This document shows positions 6,412 to 16,599 of a stretch of 36,298 nt of DNA, in pieces (position 1 is the stretch's first letter; the number at the start of each line of letters is the position of its first letter). The DNA is taken from NCBI GenBank assembly GCA_945860705.1, contig CAMART010000032.1:1-36298 (forward strand). The letters are read 5' to 3'. Source of the DNA: Chitinophaga pinensis (GTDB taxonomy: Bacteria > Bacteroidota > Bacteroidia > Chitinophagales > CAMDFR01). The notes beneath the pieces are model-generated. The model did no database searches. It was not told where the DNA came from and saw only the letters and a list, made by a program, of their open reading frames with translations. The translations under genes and the position numbers were made by a program.

Positions 6412-7907
6412 GCTCTTTGAAGTGGCAGATTGATATAAAAAGTAGTGCCCTCTCCTACTTGAGATTCATGCCATATTTTACCCTTATGTGCTTCGACAAT
6501 TTTCTTACAAACCGCAAGACCCATTCCTACACTTTCAGAATCATTATCTGTCTTCAATCTTTTAAAAATTTCATAGACTTTAGTATTATATTCCTTTGAT
6601 ATGCCTATACCATTATCTGCTATACTTATTACATAATTATTATCTATCTGAGTACAATCCAATACTATTTTTGGGTTCTTCTTATCGTTATATTTTATTC
6701 CATTAGCGATTAGATTTTGTAGTAATCTAGACATATGTATTTTATGGCCTATGAAATTTGTGGGTAATGTTTTAAGTTCAATAGTAGTGTTTTTCGACAT
6801 TAAATATTGTTCAAGATTACCTATAACAGTTTGAGCTACATCATTTAAATTGACAATCTCTAAGTCATTTTCTCCTAAGTCTAATTGAGCATAATCTAAT
6901 AACTCTTTAATAATACCCATCAACTTTTTACATCCATCTACAGAATAATCTATAAGTTGTAATGAATCAGTATCTAGTGCTGTTTTATTCTTAAGTTTTA
7001 ATATTTGGATATTATTAGAGATAGTTCTAAGTGGCTCTTTCAAGTCATGAGTGGTGATATAGGCAAAATGCTTGATGTCTTCATTAGATTTTTCTAGCCT
7101 ATTGGCATACAACTTTAAATCTTCCTGTATTGTTTTGAGCTTATCAATGTCTGAATGTGTACCAACAAATCTGACTGGATTACCTGAATTGTCGTTTTCA
7201 ACAATCATGCCTCTAGCATTTATCCATTTATAATCACCATTTTTACATATCATTCTAAACTCTACATCATATGTATTTTGAAATGGATGTTTTATATATT
7301 CATCTATTTTTGAAAGAACTATATCTATATCATCTGGGTGAACTAGTCCTCTCCAAGTGTCAAAATTATTTGCTAATTCATGTTCCTCAAACCCCAACAT
7401 TAACTTCCAACTTTTAGAAAAATATGTATTATTAGTAGGAATATGCCAATCCCAAAGACCATCCCCATTGCCTTCTATAGCAAATTTTAGCCTTTGATGA
7501 TATAACGTATTTTCTTTTTGAATTCTTTTTAAATCTGAAATATCTGTGATTTTATATATCACATAATTAACATTATCTATAATAAGAATATTTGCTCTCA
7601 TGAGACCCCAAAATTCTTTCCCTTTAGTAGTTACAAATTCTACTTCTTCTCTATATTGACTTCCATCTTTTACAAAGTCCATTATCGACTCAATTTTTTC
7701 ATTGGTCAATGCTATTTTTCTAAAATTTGGAATTGTTTTACCTACTAATTCTTCCTCACTTTTTATCTCAAACATTTCTAGAGCAACCTTATTGGCATAC
7801 TCTACAATTCTATTATTGGCATTTACAATAGATACAAAATCATCAAAATGCTCAAATATGAAAGCGTATTGACTAATTGATTGTTTTAGTGTAGATTTTG
7901 TTTTCAA
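6408..7907 (-). CDS. PAS-domain sensor histidine kinase (soluble)
   Basis: A 499-residue two-component kinase. A first PAS domain lies at ~12-128 and a second PAS/PAC at ~140-258 (GDYKWINARG). The HisKA domain has His287 in THDLKEPLRTI, and the ATPase domain shows an N-box (NLIANGIKYND), ISIADNGIGI and VGMGLAVCKKIVEAH. There is no signal peptide or membrane segment, so it should sense a cytoplasmic cue. No response regulator is adjacent, making it an orphan kinase. The start is TTG at 7907: the frame is closed by a stop about 30 bases upstream, no ATG lies between, and the next internal ATG (~residue 45) would cut into the first PAS domain. Confidence 0.88.
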   Translation of the reverse strand: MKTKSTLKQSISQYAFIFEHFDDFVSIVNANNRIVEYANKVALEMFEIKSEEELVGKTIPNFRKIALTNEKIESIMDFVKDGSQYREEVEFVTTKGKEFWGLMRANILIIDNVNYVIYKITDISDLKRIQKENTLYHQRLKFAIEGNGDGLWDWHIPTNNTYFSKSWKLMLGFEEHELANNFDTWRGLVHPDDIDIVLSKIDEYIKHPFQNTYDVEFRMICKNGDYKWINARGMIVENDNSGNPVRFVGTHSDIDKLKTIQEDLKLYANRLEKSNEDIKHFAYITTHDLKEPLRTISNNIQILKLKNKTALDTDSLQLIDYSVDGCKKLMGIIKELLDYAQLDLGENDLEIVNLNDVAQTVIGNLEQYLMSKNTTIELKTLPTNFIGHKIHMSRLLQNLIANGIKYNDKKNPKIVLDCTQIDNNYVISIADNGIGISKEYNTKVYEIFKRLKTDNDSESVGMGLAVCKKIVEAHKGKIWHESQVGEGTTFYINLPLQRA

Positions 7908-8048
7908 TTTCTTTATTAGATTTATTTTATTACGTATTTATTAATAAAATGTTACACTAACCTATAAAATTATGACACAAAAAACAAAAAAAATGATGTT
8001 ATGAGCAATAAAATGACTCATACATGACAAATATTCAGTAAAAATCGC

Positions 8049-8066
8049 TTGGCATAGAAAGTGATA
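8049..8066 (+). promoter_or_regulatory. Possible sigma-54-like promoter of groES
   Basis: TTGGCA (8049-8054) followed by GTGATA places GG and GA ten bases apart, close to the RpoN pattern GG-N10-GC with one mismatch in the -12 element. It would start transcription near 8076, about 39 bases before groES. No TAnnTTTG box and no CIRCE inverted repeat was found in the 207-bp gap 7908-8114. This is a weak call. Confidence 0.3.
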
Positions 8067-8114
8067 AGTATTGATTATACAATAATAATTATTAACCTAT
8101 AAATAAAAAAGAAC

Positions 8115-8393
8115 ATGGCAAAAGTGAACATCAAACCGCTAGCAGATAGAGTAATTGTAAAAGCTGACGCTGCAGAAGAAATGACAAAAAGTGGCTTATA
8201 CATACCTGATACTGCAAAAGAAAAACCACAAAAAGGTACTGTTATGGCAGTAGGTCCTGGAAAAAAAGATGAACCAACAAGTGTAAAAGAAGGCGATATA
8301 GTACTTTATGGCAAATATGCTGGAACTGAAATCAATGTAGATGGGGAAGAGCTTCTCATCATGAGAGAAAGCGATATTTTCGCAATAGTTTAA
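8115..8393 (+). CDS. groS: Co-chaperonin GroES
   Basis: A 92-residue, full-length Hsp10, the heptameric lid of the chaperonin chamber. It shows the start [37 protein letters not shown]-type core, with the mobile loop that contacts GroEL (~17-33), and the closing [16 protein letters not shown]. It is followed by groEL after a 97-base gap that contains a repeated TAGATACTAGA phrase, so the two genes are probably one transcript. Confidence 0.98.
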   Translation: MAKVNIKPLADRVIVKADAAEEMTKSGLYIPDTAKEKPQKGTVMAVGPGKKDEPTSVKEGDIVLYGKYAGTEINVDGEELLIMRESDIFAIV

Positions 8394-8396
8394 AAA

Positions 8397-8434
8397 TTAG
8401 ATACTAGACGTTAGATACTAGATACTAGACTAAA
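8397..8434 (+). repeat. TAGATACTAGA word repeat between groES and groEL
   Basis: Three imperfect copies of the 11-base phrase TAGATACTAGA/C lie within 38 bases just after the groES stop codon. The same phrase recurs between ftsA and ftsZ (29757-29790). Each copy is nearly self-complementary around CTAG, but no long hairpin or T-run forms, so terminator function is unlikely. Confidence 0.6.
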
Positions 8435-8484
8435 AACCAGCAAATTTGAACTAAGAACAATAAACTTTAAAATAAAAAATATAA

Positions 8485-10122
<1,638 letters not shown>

Positions 10123-10127
10123 TAAAA

Positions 10128-10191
10128 TAGAAAATCTGTGATTTTCGTAATTTTACAACACTGTAAGGGTCTTTAGAAAATCTATGATTTT
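10128..10191 (+). repeat. Paired 18-bp direct repeats, each a small hairpin, after groEL
   Basis: TAGAAAATCTGTGATTTT (10128-10145) and TAGAAAATCTATGATTTT (10174-10191) differ at one base. Each contains the arms AAAATC/GATTTT around a 3-base loop. They lie between the groEL stop codon and the main terminator, and look like a small duplicated 3'-UTR element. Confidence 0.6.
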
Positions 10192-10200
10192 TTAAATATA

Positions 10201-10233
10201 AAAAAAGCTTTCTCAATGAGAAAGCTTTTTTTG
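10201..10233 (+). terminator. Intrinsic terminator of the groESL operon
   Basis: AAAAAAGCTTTCTC (10201-10214) pairs perfectly with GAGAAAGCTTTTTT (10218-10231) around an AAT loop, and the 3' arm runs into a T-rich tract. It is strong in the plus direction; the A-tract on the 5' side would also let it work from the minus strand. Confidence 0.85.
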
Positions 10234-10248
10234 TTTTTACCAACCCGT

Positions 10249-10283
10249 CTCGTCTACGACGAGCCACCCCTCCAATGGAGGGG
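10249..10283. repeat. Two adjacent GC-rich palindromes upstream of yifB
   Basis: CTCGTC-TAC-GACGAG (10249-10263) is followed by CCCCTCCA-A-TGGAGGGG (10267-10283). They are among the most GC-rich non-coding bases in the window. Neither is followed by a T-run on the plus strand. They resemble small palindromic intergenic repeats; an mRNA-structural role is also possible. Confidence 0.5.
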
Positions 10284-10352
10284 AAGAAAAAAAATACATA
10301 AAATAAACCTAGCCTTATTATCTTTACTTTTAGTAATCAATAAAACAATCTT

Positions 10353-11897
10353 ATGCTGGTAAAAACTTATGGTAGTGCCGTATTTGGAGTAGACTCTACT
10401 ACCATAACTGTAGAAGTAGATGTGAGCTCTGGCGTGAAATACTATATGGTAGGTTTGCCAGATAATGCGGTGAAAGAAAGTTGGCAACGTATAGAAACTG
10501 CCCTCAAACAAATAGGCTACAAAATGCCTAATAAAAAAATAGTTATCAACCTCGCTCCTGCTGATATTCGCAAAGAAGGAAGTGCCTACGATTTGCCTAT
10601 GGCTGTAGGAATACTTGCTGCATCTGAACAGCTCATTTGTGAAAATATAGAAGAATATGTAATCATGGGCGAACTATCGCTCGATGGTGGTATACAACCT
10701 ATAAAAGGGGCATTGCCTATAGCTATTCAGGCTCGTAAAGAAAAATTTAAAAACCTAATCATACCAAAAGTAAATGCTCGTGAAGCTGCTATAGTCAACG
10801 ATATCAATGTATATGGTGTAGAAAATTTGCAAGAGGTGATAGAAATACTTGAAAAACGCTCTACTATAGAACCTGTATTTGTAGATACTCGAACTGAGTT
10901 TTATGAAAATATGAGCAATCTTCCGTTTGATTTCGCAGATGTGAAAGGTCAAGAAAATATCAAACGCTCATTGGAAATAGCTGCTGCAGGAGGACATAAT
11001 GTGATTTTGATTGGTCCACCGGGAGCCGGTAAAACCATGCTTGCCAAACGTATACCTACTATACTCCCACCACTTACTTTATTTGAAGCTTTAGAAACCA
11101 CAAAAATACATTCTGTAGCTGGAGCGTTACAAGCCAATGGTACGCTTTTATACCAAAGACCTTTTCGCTCGCCACACCATACTGTAAGTGATGTAGCACT
11201 TGTAGGTGGAGGCAACAATCCTCAGCCTGGCGAAATATCTCTAGCTCATAATGGAGTATTGTTTTTAGATGAATTACCAGAATTTAAACGTACAGTTCTT
11301 GAAGTACTTCGTCAGCCACTTGAAGATAGAAATGTGACTATCAGTAGAGCGAAATTTTCTGTGACCTATCCGAGTAGTTTTATGCTGATAGCTAGTATGA
11401 ATCCTTGTCCTTGTGGCTACTACAATCATCCCGACAAAGAATGCGTATGTGCTCCGGGTGTGGTGCAAAAATACTTAAATAAAATATCTGGACCTCTACT
11501 CGATAGAATAGACCTGCACGTAGAAGTGACTCCAGTATCCATAGATAAACTCAGTGATGATAACAATACAGCAGAACGAAGCGAATCCATTCGTGAACGT
11601 GTTATAAGAGCGCGTGAGATACAAATAGAAAGATACAAACAAGCTGAAGATTCTATACACTGCAATGCACAAATGAGCTCTCAACATCTGCGTACATACT
11701 GTCAGATAAATACTGCAGCAAAAACACTATTAAACAAAGCAATGGAACGACTCAACCTTTCTGCTAGAGCATACGACAGAATTATAAAAGTAGCAAGAAC
11801 TATTGCAGACTTGGCTGGTTCAGAAGAAATAAAAATAGATCATCTTGCAGAAGCCATTCATTTTAGAAGCTTGGATAGAGAGAATTGGGCAGGATAG
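10353..11897 (+). CDS. YifB/ComM-family Mg-chelatase-like AAA+ ATPase
   Basis: A 514-residue protein of the YifB/ComM family. ComM in Vibrio is a hexameric helicase that aids branch migration during natural transformation; in non-competent bacteria the role is unclear. Domains in order are an N-terminal Lon-protease-like (ChlI) domain (~1-175), AAA+ with Walker A GPPGAGKT at 221-228, Walker [12 protein letters not shown] (~300), a cysteine-containing insert ([19 protein letters not shown], ~352-370), and a C-terminal helical domain with [18 protein letters not shown]. Length is normal. No competence genes are nearby. It lies 230 bases beyond groEL and stands alone. Confidence 0.92.
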   Translation: MLVKTYGSAVFGVDSTTITVEVDVSSGVKYYMVGLPDNAVKESWQRIETALKQIGYKMPNKKIVINLAPADIRKEGSAYDLPMAVGILAASEQLICENIEEYVIMGELSLDGGIQPIKGALPIAIQARKEKFKNLIIPKVNAREAAIVNDINVYGVENLQEVIEILEKRSTIEPVFVDTRTEFYENMSNLPFDFADVKGQENIKRSLEIAAAGGHNVILIGPPGAGKTMLAKRIPTILPPLTLFEALETTKIHSVAGALQANGTLLYQRPFRSPHHTVSDVALVGGGNNPQPGEISLAHNGVLFLDELPEFKRTVLEVLRQPLEDRNVTISRAKFSVTYPSSFMLIASMNPCPCGYYNHPDKECVCAPGVVQKYLNKISGPLLDRIDLHVEVTPVSIDKLSDDNNTAERSESIRERVIRAREIQIERYKQAEDSIHCNAQMSSQHLRTYCQINTAAKTLLNKAMERLNLSARAYDRIIKVARTIADLAGSEEIKIDHLAEAIHFRSLDRENWAG

Positions 11898-12020
11898 AAT
11901 TAGTGTTGAATTATGAGTTTTGAATGTTGAATTTTAAATGCTTAATGTTGAATTTAAATGCTAAATGTTAAATGCTAAATGTTAAATGTTGAATGCTTAA
12001 TTTTGAATTTTGAATAATTG
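11898..12020 (+). repeat. Word-like AT-rich degenerate repeat after yifB
   Basis: About 120 bases built from shuffled short phrases: GTTGAATTTTAAATG, CTTAATGTTGAATTT, AAATGCTAAATGTTA and TTTTGAATTTTGAAT. The copies vary in order and by single-base edits rather than forming a fixed-period tandem array. No open frame, tRNA or clear hairpin is present. The remaining gap to 12130 is plain AT-rich sequence with no exact -7 box. Confidence 0.6.
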
Positions 12021-12130
12021 TAAAACATATATAATTATAAAAAAATTAGTTGAATATTTTAAATTAAGTTTTAAATATCAAATAATAAATTTTGAATAAT
12101 TTCGTTGTAAGTAATCAAAACCAAATAATC

Positions 12131-12802
12131 ATGAAAAAAATCTTTTATTCTATCATTCTAATTTTATCTATTACTCATTTATCTGCTCAAAAAGACACTA
12201 GCTCTACATGGAAAAATATGATACGATTATCTATTGGAACTAAATTTAATACACTTAATCCATTTTTAGGTGGTGCATATAGTCTTGATGTATACAACTT
12301 AGTAAAATTTGGATTGCCAACTATTAGTTATATTCGTAAAACAAGAAACAACGATTTTCATGAAGCAAATATTAATAATATTTACTTTTCTATTAATAAA
12401 AATAGAAACAATTTTAATTATTATGAATTTAGCCTAGGAGCATCCTATTTATACAATATTTCTTTTATTAGAAAAAAACAAACATTGATACAGCCATTTA
12501 TAGGCTTTGGTTCTAATATTACTTATAGTAAAAATAATAATATAAGCTACATTGATCTTAATTATATTAATTCTAATAATATTATACAACTTCAACTAAT
12601 GTGTGCACCCAGAGTGCAAATAAACATTAAGAAACATTTAAACATAGAATTAAGTATCCCTTTTGATTTTTTTGGATATTCATCTATTATATCTAGCAGT
12701 AAAGAAATAAATAATAACACTAGTTACTACAGACATCAATCTACTCCATACTTTGGACCTATGGATATCAATATCAATCTGGGTATAGGATACAAATTTT
12801 AA
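12131..12802 (+). CDS. Predicted outer-membrane beta-barrel protein
   Basis: A 223-residue exported protein counted from the ATG at 12131, which begins a classical signal peptide (MKKIFYSIILILSITHLSAQ). A TTG 39 bases earlier is in frame but would bury the signal peptide. The mature part alternates polar and aromatic residues (FYEFSLGASYLYN, IQPFIGFGSNITYS) and ends ININLGIGYKF, with a terminal aromatic as in barrel proteins. No specific family is recognised. It is very rich in Asn, as in other exported proteins here. It converges on the hydrolase gene with a six-base gap. Confidence 0.6.
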   Translation: MKKIFYSIILILSITHLSAQKDTSSTWKNMIRLSIGTKFNTLNPFLGGAYSLDVYNLVKFGLPTISYIRKTRNNDFHEANINNIYFSINKNRNNFNYYEFSLGASYLYNISFIRKKQTLIQPFIGFGSNITYSKNNNISYIDLNYINSNNIIQLQLMCAPRVQINIKKHLNIELSIPFDFFGYSSIISSSKEINNNTSYYRHQSTPYFGPMDININLGIGYKF

Positions 12803-12808
12803 GGTATT

Positions 12809-15649
12809 TTATTTTTGAATAACTATTTTTTTATACACTTTTTGATTTTCAGATTCTAAAATTAGAGTATAATATCCATTGCTAATATTTGATGGAAGAT
12901 TTATTAATTGATATTGAATTTTATCCTTAAAAATCAATTCACCAATGGAAGAATATAAAGAAATATTACTTTGGTTTTTAATACCAGATATGAATATATA
13001 ATCCTTTGCTGGATTTGGAAATATATTTATTTTATCATTATTAATATTAAACACTCCAGTATTATCTATATTCATATCATCAATAATTATAGTCGAACAG
13101 AGAGTATCTAAGCAAACAAAACCTCTGCTAGTTCTAGATTCAGTATACAAACAGACTTCATAATTTCCAGGTCCAGAATAATTATATATAGGATTCATTA
13201 GTATAGAACTGTCTATTGCATTAATTGCCGTATCGCCAAAATTCCATAAATAGGAAACAATATCACTAGAATTAGATATTGATTGATTTGTAAAAGTAAT
13301 TTCATAAATATTGCTAGAATCCGAAATGAAATTTGCATCAAGTATACTGCATTGATCAGGGATATTTATACTACTACAAAATGTATCATAACAATATGTA
13401 CCATTTGTCTGTAAAGCACTAATATATATACAAGTTTGATAGTTGCCTATATCAGTATATAGATGATTAGGATTTTGTAATGAGGAAATATTATTAATAC
13501 CAGAAGCGGTATCTCCAAAATTCCATTGCCAGCTGACGGTTTGAGTAGGATGATTAGAAGAAATATCTGTAAAATTTATTAAATACGCATTGCTAGAATC
13601 TAAACTATAAGATGCGTTTACATATGGACACAAATCTTGAATATTAATATTTTTGCATATAGTGTCTTTACAATTTGCACCATTATTTCTTAACACTTCT
13701 AAATACATACAAACATTATAGTTCCCATCATCTGAAAAAATATGATTTGGATTTTCTATAGAAGAACTATTTGCTATACCTGATAAAGGATCTCCAAAAT
13801 TCCATTGCCAGTTTATACTGTCAAGATTATTTATAATAGAAGTATCTCTAAAATTTACTAGATAAGCTCCAGAGGTATCATATACGAAATTTGCAATAAT
13901 ATTTTCACATGGAGCATCTGCAACTCCTGCAAAGCTTAAATCGCTTATCAAAATTGCTCCTGCACTAGATTGATTAAATAGAAATTTAACGTTTTTTATC
14001 CTAGTCAAGTCTACACCAATAAAATCTATCAATGGTATACGTATAGTATTAAATAATATTTTTGGCAAAACTCCTGAAGCAGTACCTCTTGGTAAATACA
14101 TTGATTTTGTATAGTTACTTATTGGTACGCTCGCTGATATTCCAAATGAATCTGTAAGTACTATAGTATAATTTAGATTAACATTAATTGTATATTCAGC
14201 ATAGTTTACTGCAGCTCGATAAATTAAACAACCATATTTAGAAATATTTTGACGTAGAAGTGGAATATTATTTTGATAATAATCAGTAGCATTATTCCAT
14301 TTCATATTCATTTGTGCAAGGCCTTTGATAGTAGTTGATCCTTTGTGTGGTTCTTTAGCAGTAAATGAACTGATACCACAGGTAGGCATAGTTAGTCCAC
14401 CACCACAAATAGTAGCAATAAGCAATCCATTTTGTATTACAGAATCTGATAATGAATTGATGCTGGTTCGTATACTAGTATCTATTCTATTTAAATCCAA
14501 TCTATTGGTAACTGGTGGATGATAAGATACAAAAACTGCATCCGTGTCGAGCCTAGAAGAAATAGGAGGAATAATATCTTTTACTTGTAAAATAGGTCTA
14601 AACAAAGTATCACGTCCTAAATATTCTCTAAAAAACGCTGCCGCATATGTGTTTAATGCTGCTAATTGTTCTGCAGGGATTAGTCTTCTAGAAGATGTTG
14701 AAGTCGAACCACAAAAACTTGCATTGCTACCATAGTTATCATCCCAATCATCAGATGTACCAGCTATATATGAACCAGGAGTCCAAACAGTATTATAAAA
14801 ATTATGATTTGCACCAATCATTAATACAGAGTATTTTGGAGTACTATCTGTTGGTATATTATATCTAGCATCATCATAGTATCTTACACCAGAAAGACCA
14901 GTCACATCACCATCGCAATATGGAGCAATATTTAATAATGGAATATCATTAAGCACTTGCCTGTAGAAATCTACAGGTGCGAGAGTAATTACTGCTTTTA
15001 TCCCATAAGGACTTCCAAGTGAACGATTATATAAGGCATTATACACAACTCCTTCACCACCTCTAGAATGACCCATAGTACCAATATTATTCATATTTAA
15101 TTTCCCTATAAAACGAGTACCAAAAGGTGCAGAACCAGTAGTATTATATGTATTCCACAAATCCATATGATGTTGCAATAATTCGCCACGAGCCTGCATA
15201 CCTCTATCTGGAGTACTATTATCAGTAGCATTTATTCCATTACATGAAATAGAAATAACAATATAGCCATGACTAGCCATTAATCTTGCTAAAGTATCAT
15301 AACCCTCATAACTAGTAATAGATTGATAGCCTATAGCGGGCGGCCAACTTAAGCTAGTATTTGAAGGATTAGATGTTTGATATGTAGTCGTATGTCTGCC
15401 ATGCATTAAGAAAATGACTGGATATGGTCCACTACTTAATAAAGTTGGGTAATGTACCGAACCAATTACTTCAACTGCTACAGGAAATGTAGGTGGTGAA
15501 AAAGCCAAATTTCCTAAATTATAATAATCTTTAGAAACAGACAAAGTACCATATATTCCAGGATCTGGGGTGCTATGAGCAATAGAATTTGTAGAATTTA
15601 ATATGAACAAATAGCAATATATACTAAATATTATGTAGATGATTTTCAT
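12809..15649 (-). CDS. Secreted alpha/beta hydrolase with three PKD repeats and T9SS sorting domain
   Basis: A 946-residue exported enzyme. Residues 1-24 form a signal peptide. Residues ~30-345 form an alpha/beta hydrolase: HGRH oxyanion-hole region, nucleophile in GHSRGGEG, candidate acid Asp in YCDGDVTG, candidate His in GANHNFYN. Residues ~380-605 are beta-rich, ending in a segment like a galactose-binding fold (IRIPLIDFIGVDLTRIKNV). Three PKD-like repeats follow (~610-865), each with W-x-WNFGD or YLWNFGD. A T9SS type A sorting domain closes the protein (~870-946: INIFPNPAKDYIFI, then KKIVIQK). The GHSRGGEG subfamily resembles chlorophyllase/cutinase-like lipases. The substrate is unknown; ester hydrolysis at the cell surface is inferred. 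Confidence 0.85.
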   Translation of the reverse strand: MKIIYIIFSIYCYLFILNSTNSIAHSTPDPGIYGTLSVSKDYYNLGNLAFSPPTFPVAVEVIGSVHYPTLLSSGPYPVIFLMHGRHTTTYQTSNPSNTSLSWPPAIGYQSITSYEGYDTLARLMASHGYIVISISCNGINATDNSTPDRGMQARGELLQHHMDLWNTYNTTGSAPFGTRFIGKLNMNNIGTMGHSRGGEGVVYNALYNRSLGSPYGIKAVITLAPVDFYRQVLNDIPLLNIAPYCDGDVTGLSGVRYYDDARYNIPTDSTPKYSVLMIGANHNFYNTVWTPGSYIAGTSDDWDDNYGSNASFCGSTSTSSRRLIPAEQLAALNTYAAAFFREYLGRDTLFRPILQVKDIIPPISSRLDTDAVFVSYHPPVTNRLDLNRIDTSIRTSINSLSDSVIQNGLLIATICGGGLTMPTCGISSFTAKEPHKGSTTIKGLAQMNMKWNNATDYYQNNIPLLRQNISKYGCLIYRAAVNYAEYTINVNLNYTIVLTDSFGISASVPISNYTKSMYLPRGTASGVLPKILFNTIRIPLIDFIGVDLTRIKNVKFLFNQSSAGAILISDLSFAGVADAPCENIIANFVYDTSGAYLVNFRDTSIINNLDSINWQWNFGDPLSGIANSSSIENPNHIFSDDGNYNVCMYLEVLRNNGANCKDTICKNINIQDLCPYVNASYSLDSSNAYLINFTDISSNHPTQTVSWQWNFGDTASGINNISSLQNPNHLYTDIGNYQTCIYISALQTNGTYCYDTFCSSINIPDQCSILDANFISDSSNIYEITFTNQSISNSSDIVSYLWNFGDTAINAIDSSILMNPIYNYSGPGNYEVCLYTESRTSRGFVCLDTLCSTIIIDDMNIDNTGVFNINNDKINIFPNPAKDYIFISGIKNQSNISLYSSIGELIFKDKIQYQLINLPSNISNGYYTLILESENQKVYKKIVIQK

Positions 15650-15671
15650 TATTATCGATTAATTTAACTTA

Positions 15672-16091
15672 CTATTTCAATTTTTTCTTATTCAAAATTC
15701 CTACTGACCAGCAGTTAAAGGGATTTTCAACTAATAGGGTTTCGAATTGTTGATTAGATGCGTCAGGCTCAACAAGTTCTCCATAAGTCATCCAAATAGA
15801 AGATTTATCTTTAATTAAATTAAATATAGCTTCTGTAATATAAAAAGTAATAAATCCTTTTTTACCAAAATTATGTTGCTTGTTTAATTCTATTTTATAT
15901 TGATTAATATACAAAATATGTGCATTTGAGCCTATATAAAAGGCTTTGGGGGAGCTAATAGTCAACTCAATAGTTTGTCCATTTTTTTTAATTTCAAATA
16001 CTTTAGCTTTTTGTTTCTCTTGAGCATTTGTAGTATTAACTATCAAAATTAATATCAATGCAAATGAAATATTTAGAAATAATTGTTTCAT
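15672..16091 (-). CDS. Small secreted protein of unknown function
   Basis: A 139-residue exported protein. Residues 1-23 form a signal peptide ending TNAQ. The mature part is mostly predicted beta strand (QTIELTISSPKAFYIGSNAHILYINQYKIEL) with a single Cys in NPFNCWSVG. I do not recognise a family. It lies 22 bases upstream of the hydrolase gene on the same strand and is probably transcribed with it, so a role alongside the hydrolase is possible but unproven. Confidence 0.65.
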   Translation of the reverse strand: MKQLFLNISFALILILIVNTTNAQEKQKAKVFEIKKNGQTIELTISSPKAFYIGSNAHILYINQYKIELNKQHNFGKKGFITFYITEAIFNLIKDKSSIWMTYGELVEPDASNQQFETLLVENPFNCWSVGILNKKKLK

Positions 16092-16169
16092 AATAAAAAT
16101 AAAAGTTTAATATATACAAAATAAATATACAAAATATAAATACCAATGTGTTTATCAATAATATCTTTT

Positions 16170-16177
16170 TATATTTG
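16170..16177 (+). promoter_or_regulatory. -7 box ahead of gcvH
   Basis: TATATTTG is an exact TAnnTTTG and would start transcription near 16183, giving a ~27-nt leader to the gcvH ATG. The -33 region (GTGTTTA, ~16148-16154) is only a loose match. Confidence 0.45.
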
Positions 16178-16209
16178 CTTATTAATTTAAAAACATAAAA
16201 TCGTTTAAA

Positions 16210-16590
16210 ATGAATTTTCCATCAGACTTAAAATATACTAAAGACCACGAATGGGTAAGAATTGAAGGCAATACTGCAACTGTAGGCGTTACAGATTTTG
16301 CTCAAAAAGAATTGGGTGATATCGTATACGTAGATATTTCTACTGTAGGCGAAACTGTAAATGAAGGCGATGTATTTGGTACAGTAGAAGCTGTAAAAAC
16401 TGTTTCTGACCTTTATATGCCTATATCAGGTAAAGTAACTGCTACCAACCCAGAGCTAGATAGCAACCCAGAAGCAGTGAACAAAGATGCATATGGTACT
16501 GGATGGATGATAAAAATGGAAATAAGTGACGGTGCTGACATGAGTCACTTGATGGATGCAGATGCTTATAAAGCAAGTATCGGCGCATAG
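16210..16590 (+). CDS. gcvH: Glycine cleavage system H protein
   Basis: A 126-residue lipoyl carrier that shuttles the aminomethyl group between the P, T and L proteins of the glycine cleavage system. The lipoylated lysine is Lys63 in [20 protein letters not shown]. The N-terminal [13 protein letters not shown] and the [10 protein letters not shown] segment are typical. Length is normal. The P and T protein genes are not in the window. A VanZ-like gene follows after nine bases, probably in the same transcript. Confidence 0.97.
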   Translation: MNFPSDLKYTKDHEWVRIEGNTATVGVTDFAQKELGDIVYVDISTVGETVNEGDVFGTVEAVKTVSDLYMPISGKVTATNPELDSNPEAVNKDAYGTGWMIKMEISDGADMSHLMDADAYKASIGA

Positions 16591-16599
16591 AGAATAAGC

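Noticed and set aside
7908-8114. CIRCE/HrcA operator upstream of groES
   Set aside because: No TTAGCACTC-N9-GAGTGCTAA or close variant is present in the gap.
10353-11897. Magnesium chelatase subunit for chlorophyll synthesis
   Set aside because: The ChlI-like name reflects shared AAA+ ancestry; domain order and length fit YifB/ComM and no pigment genes are present.
12092-12130. TTG start for the barrel protein gene
   Set aside because: A perfect signal peptide begins at the ATG at 12131; the extra 13 residues would precede it.
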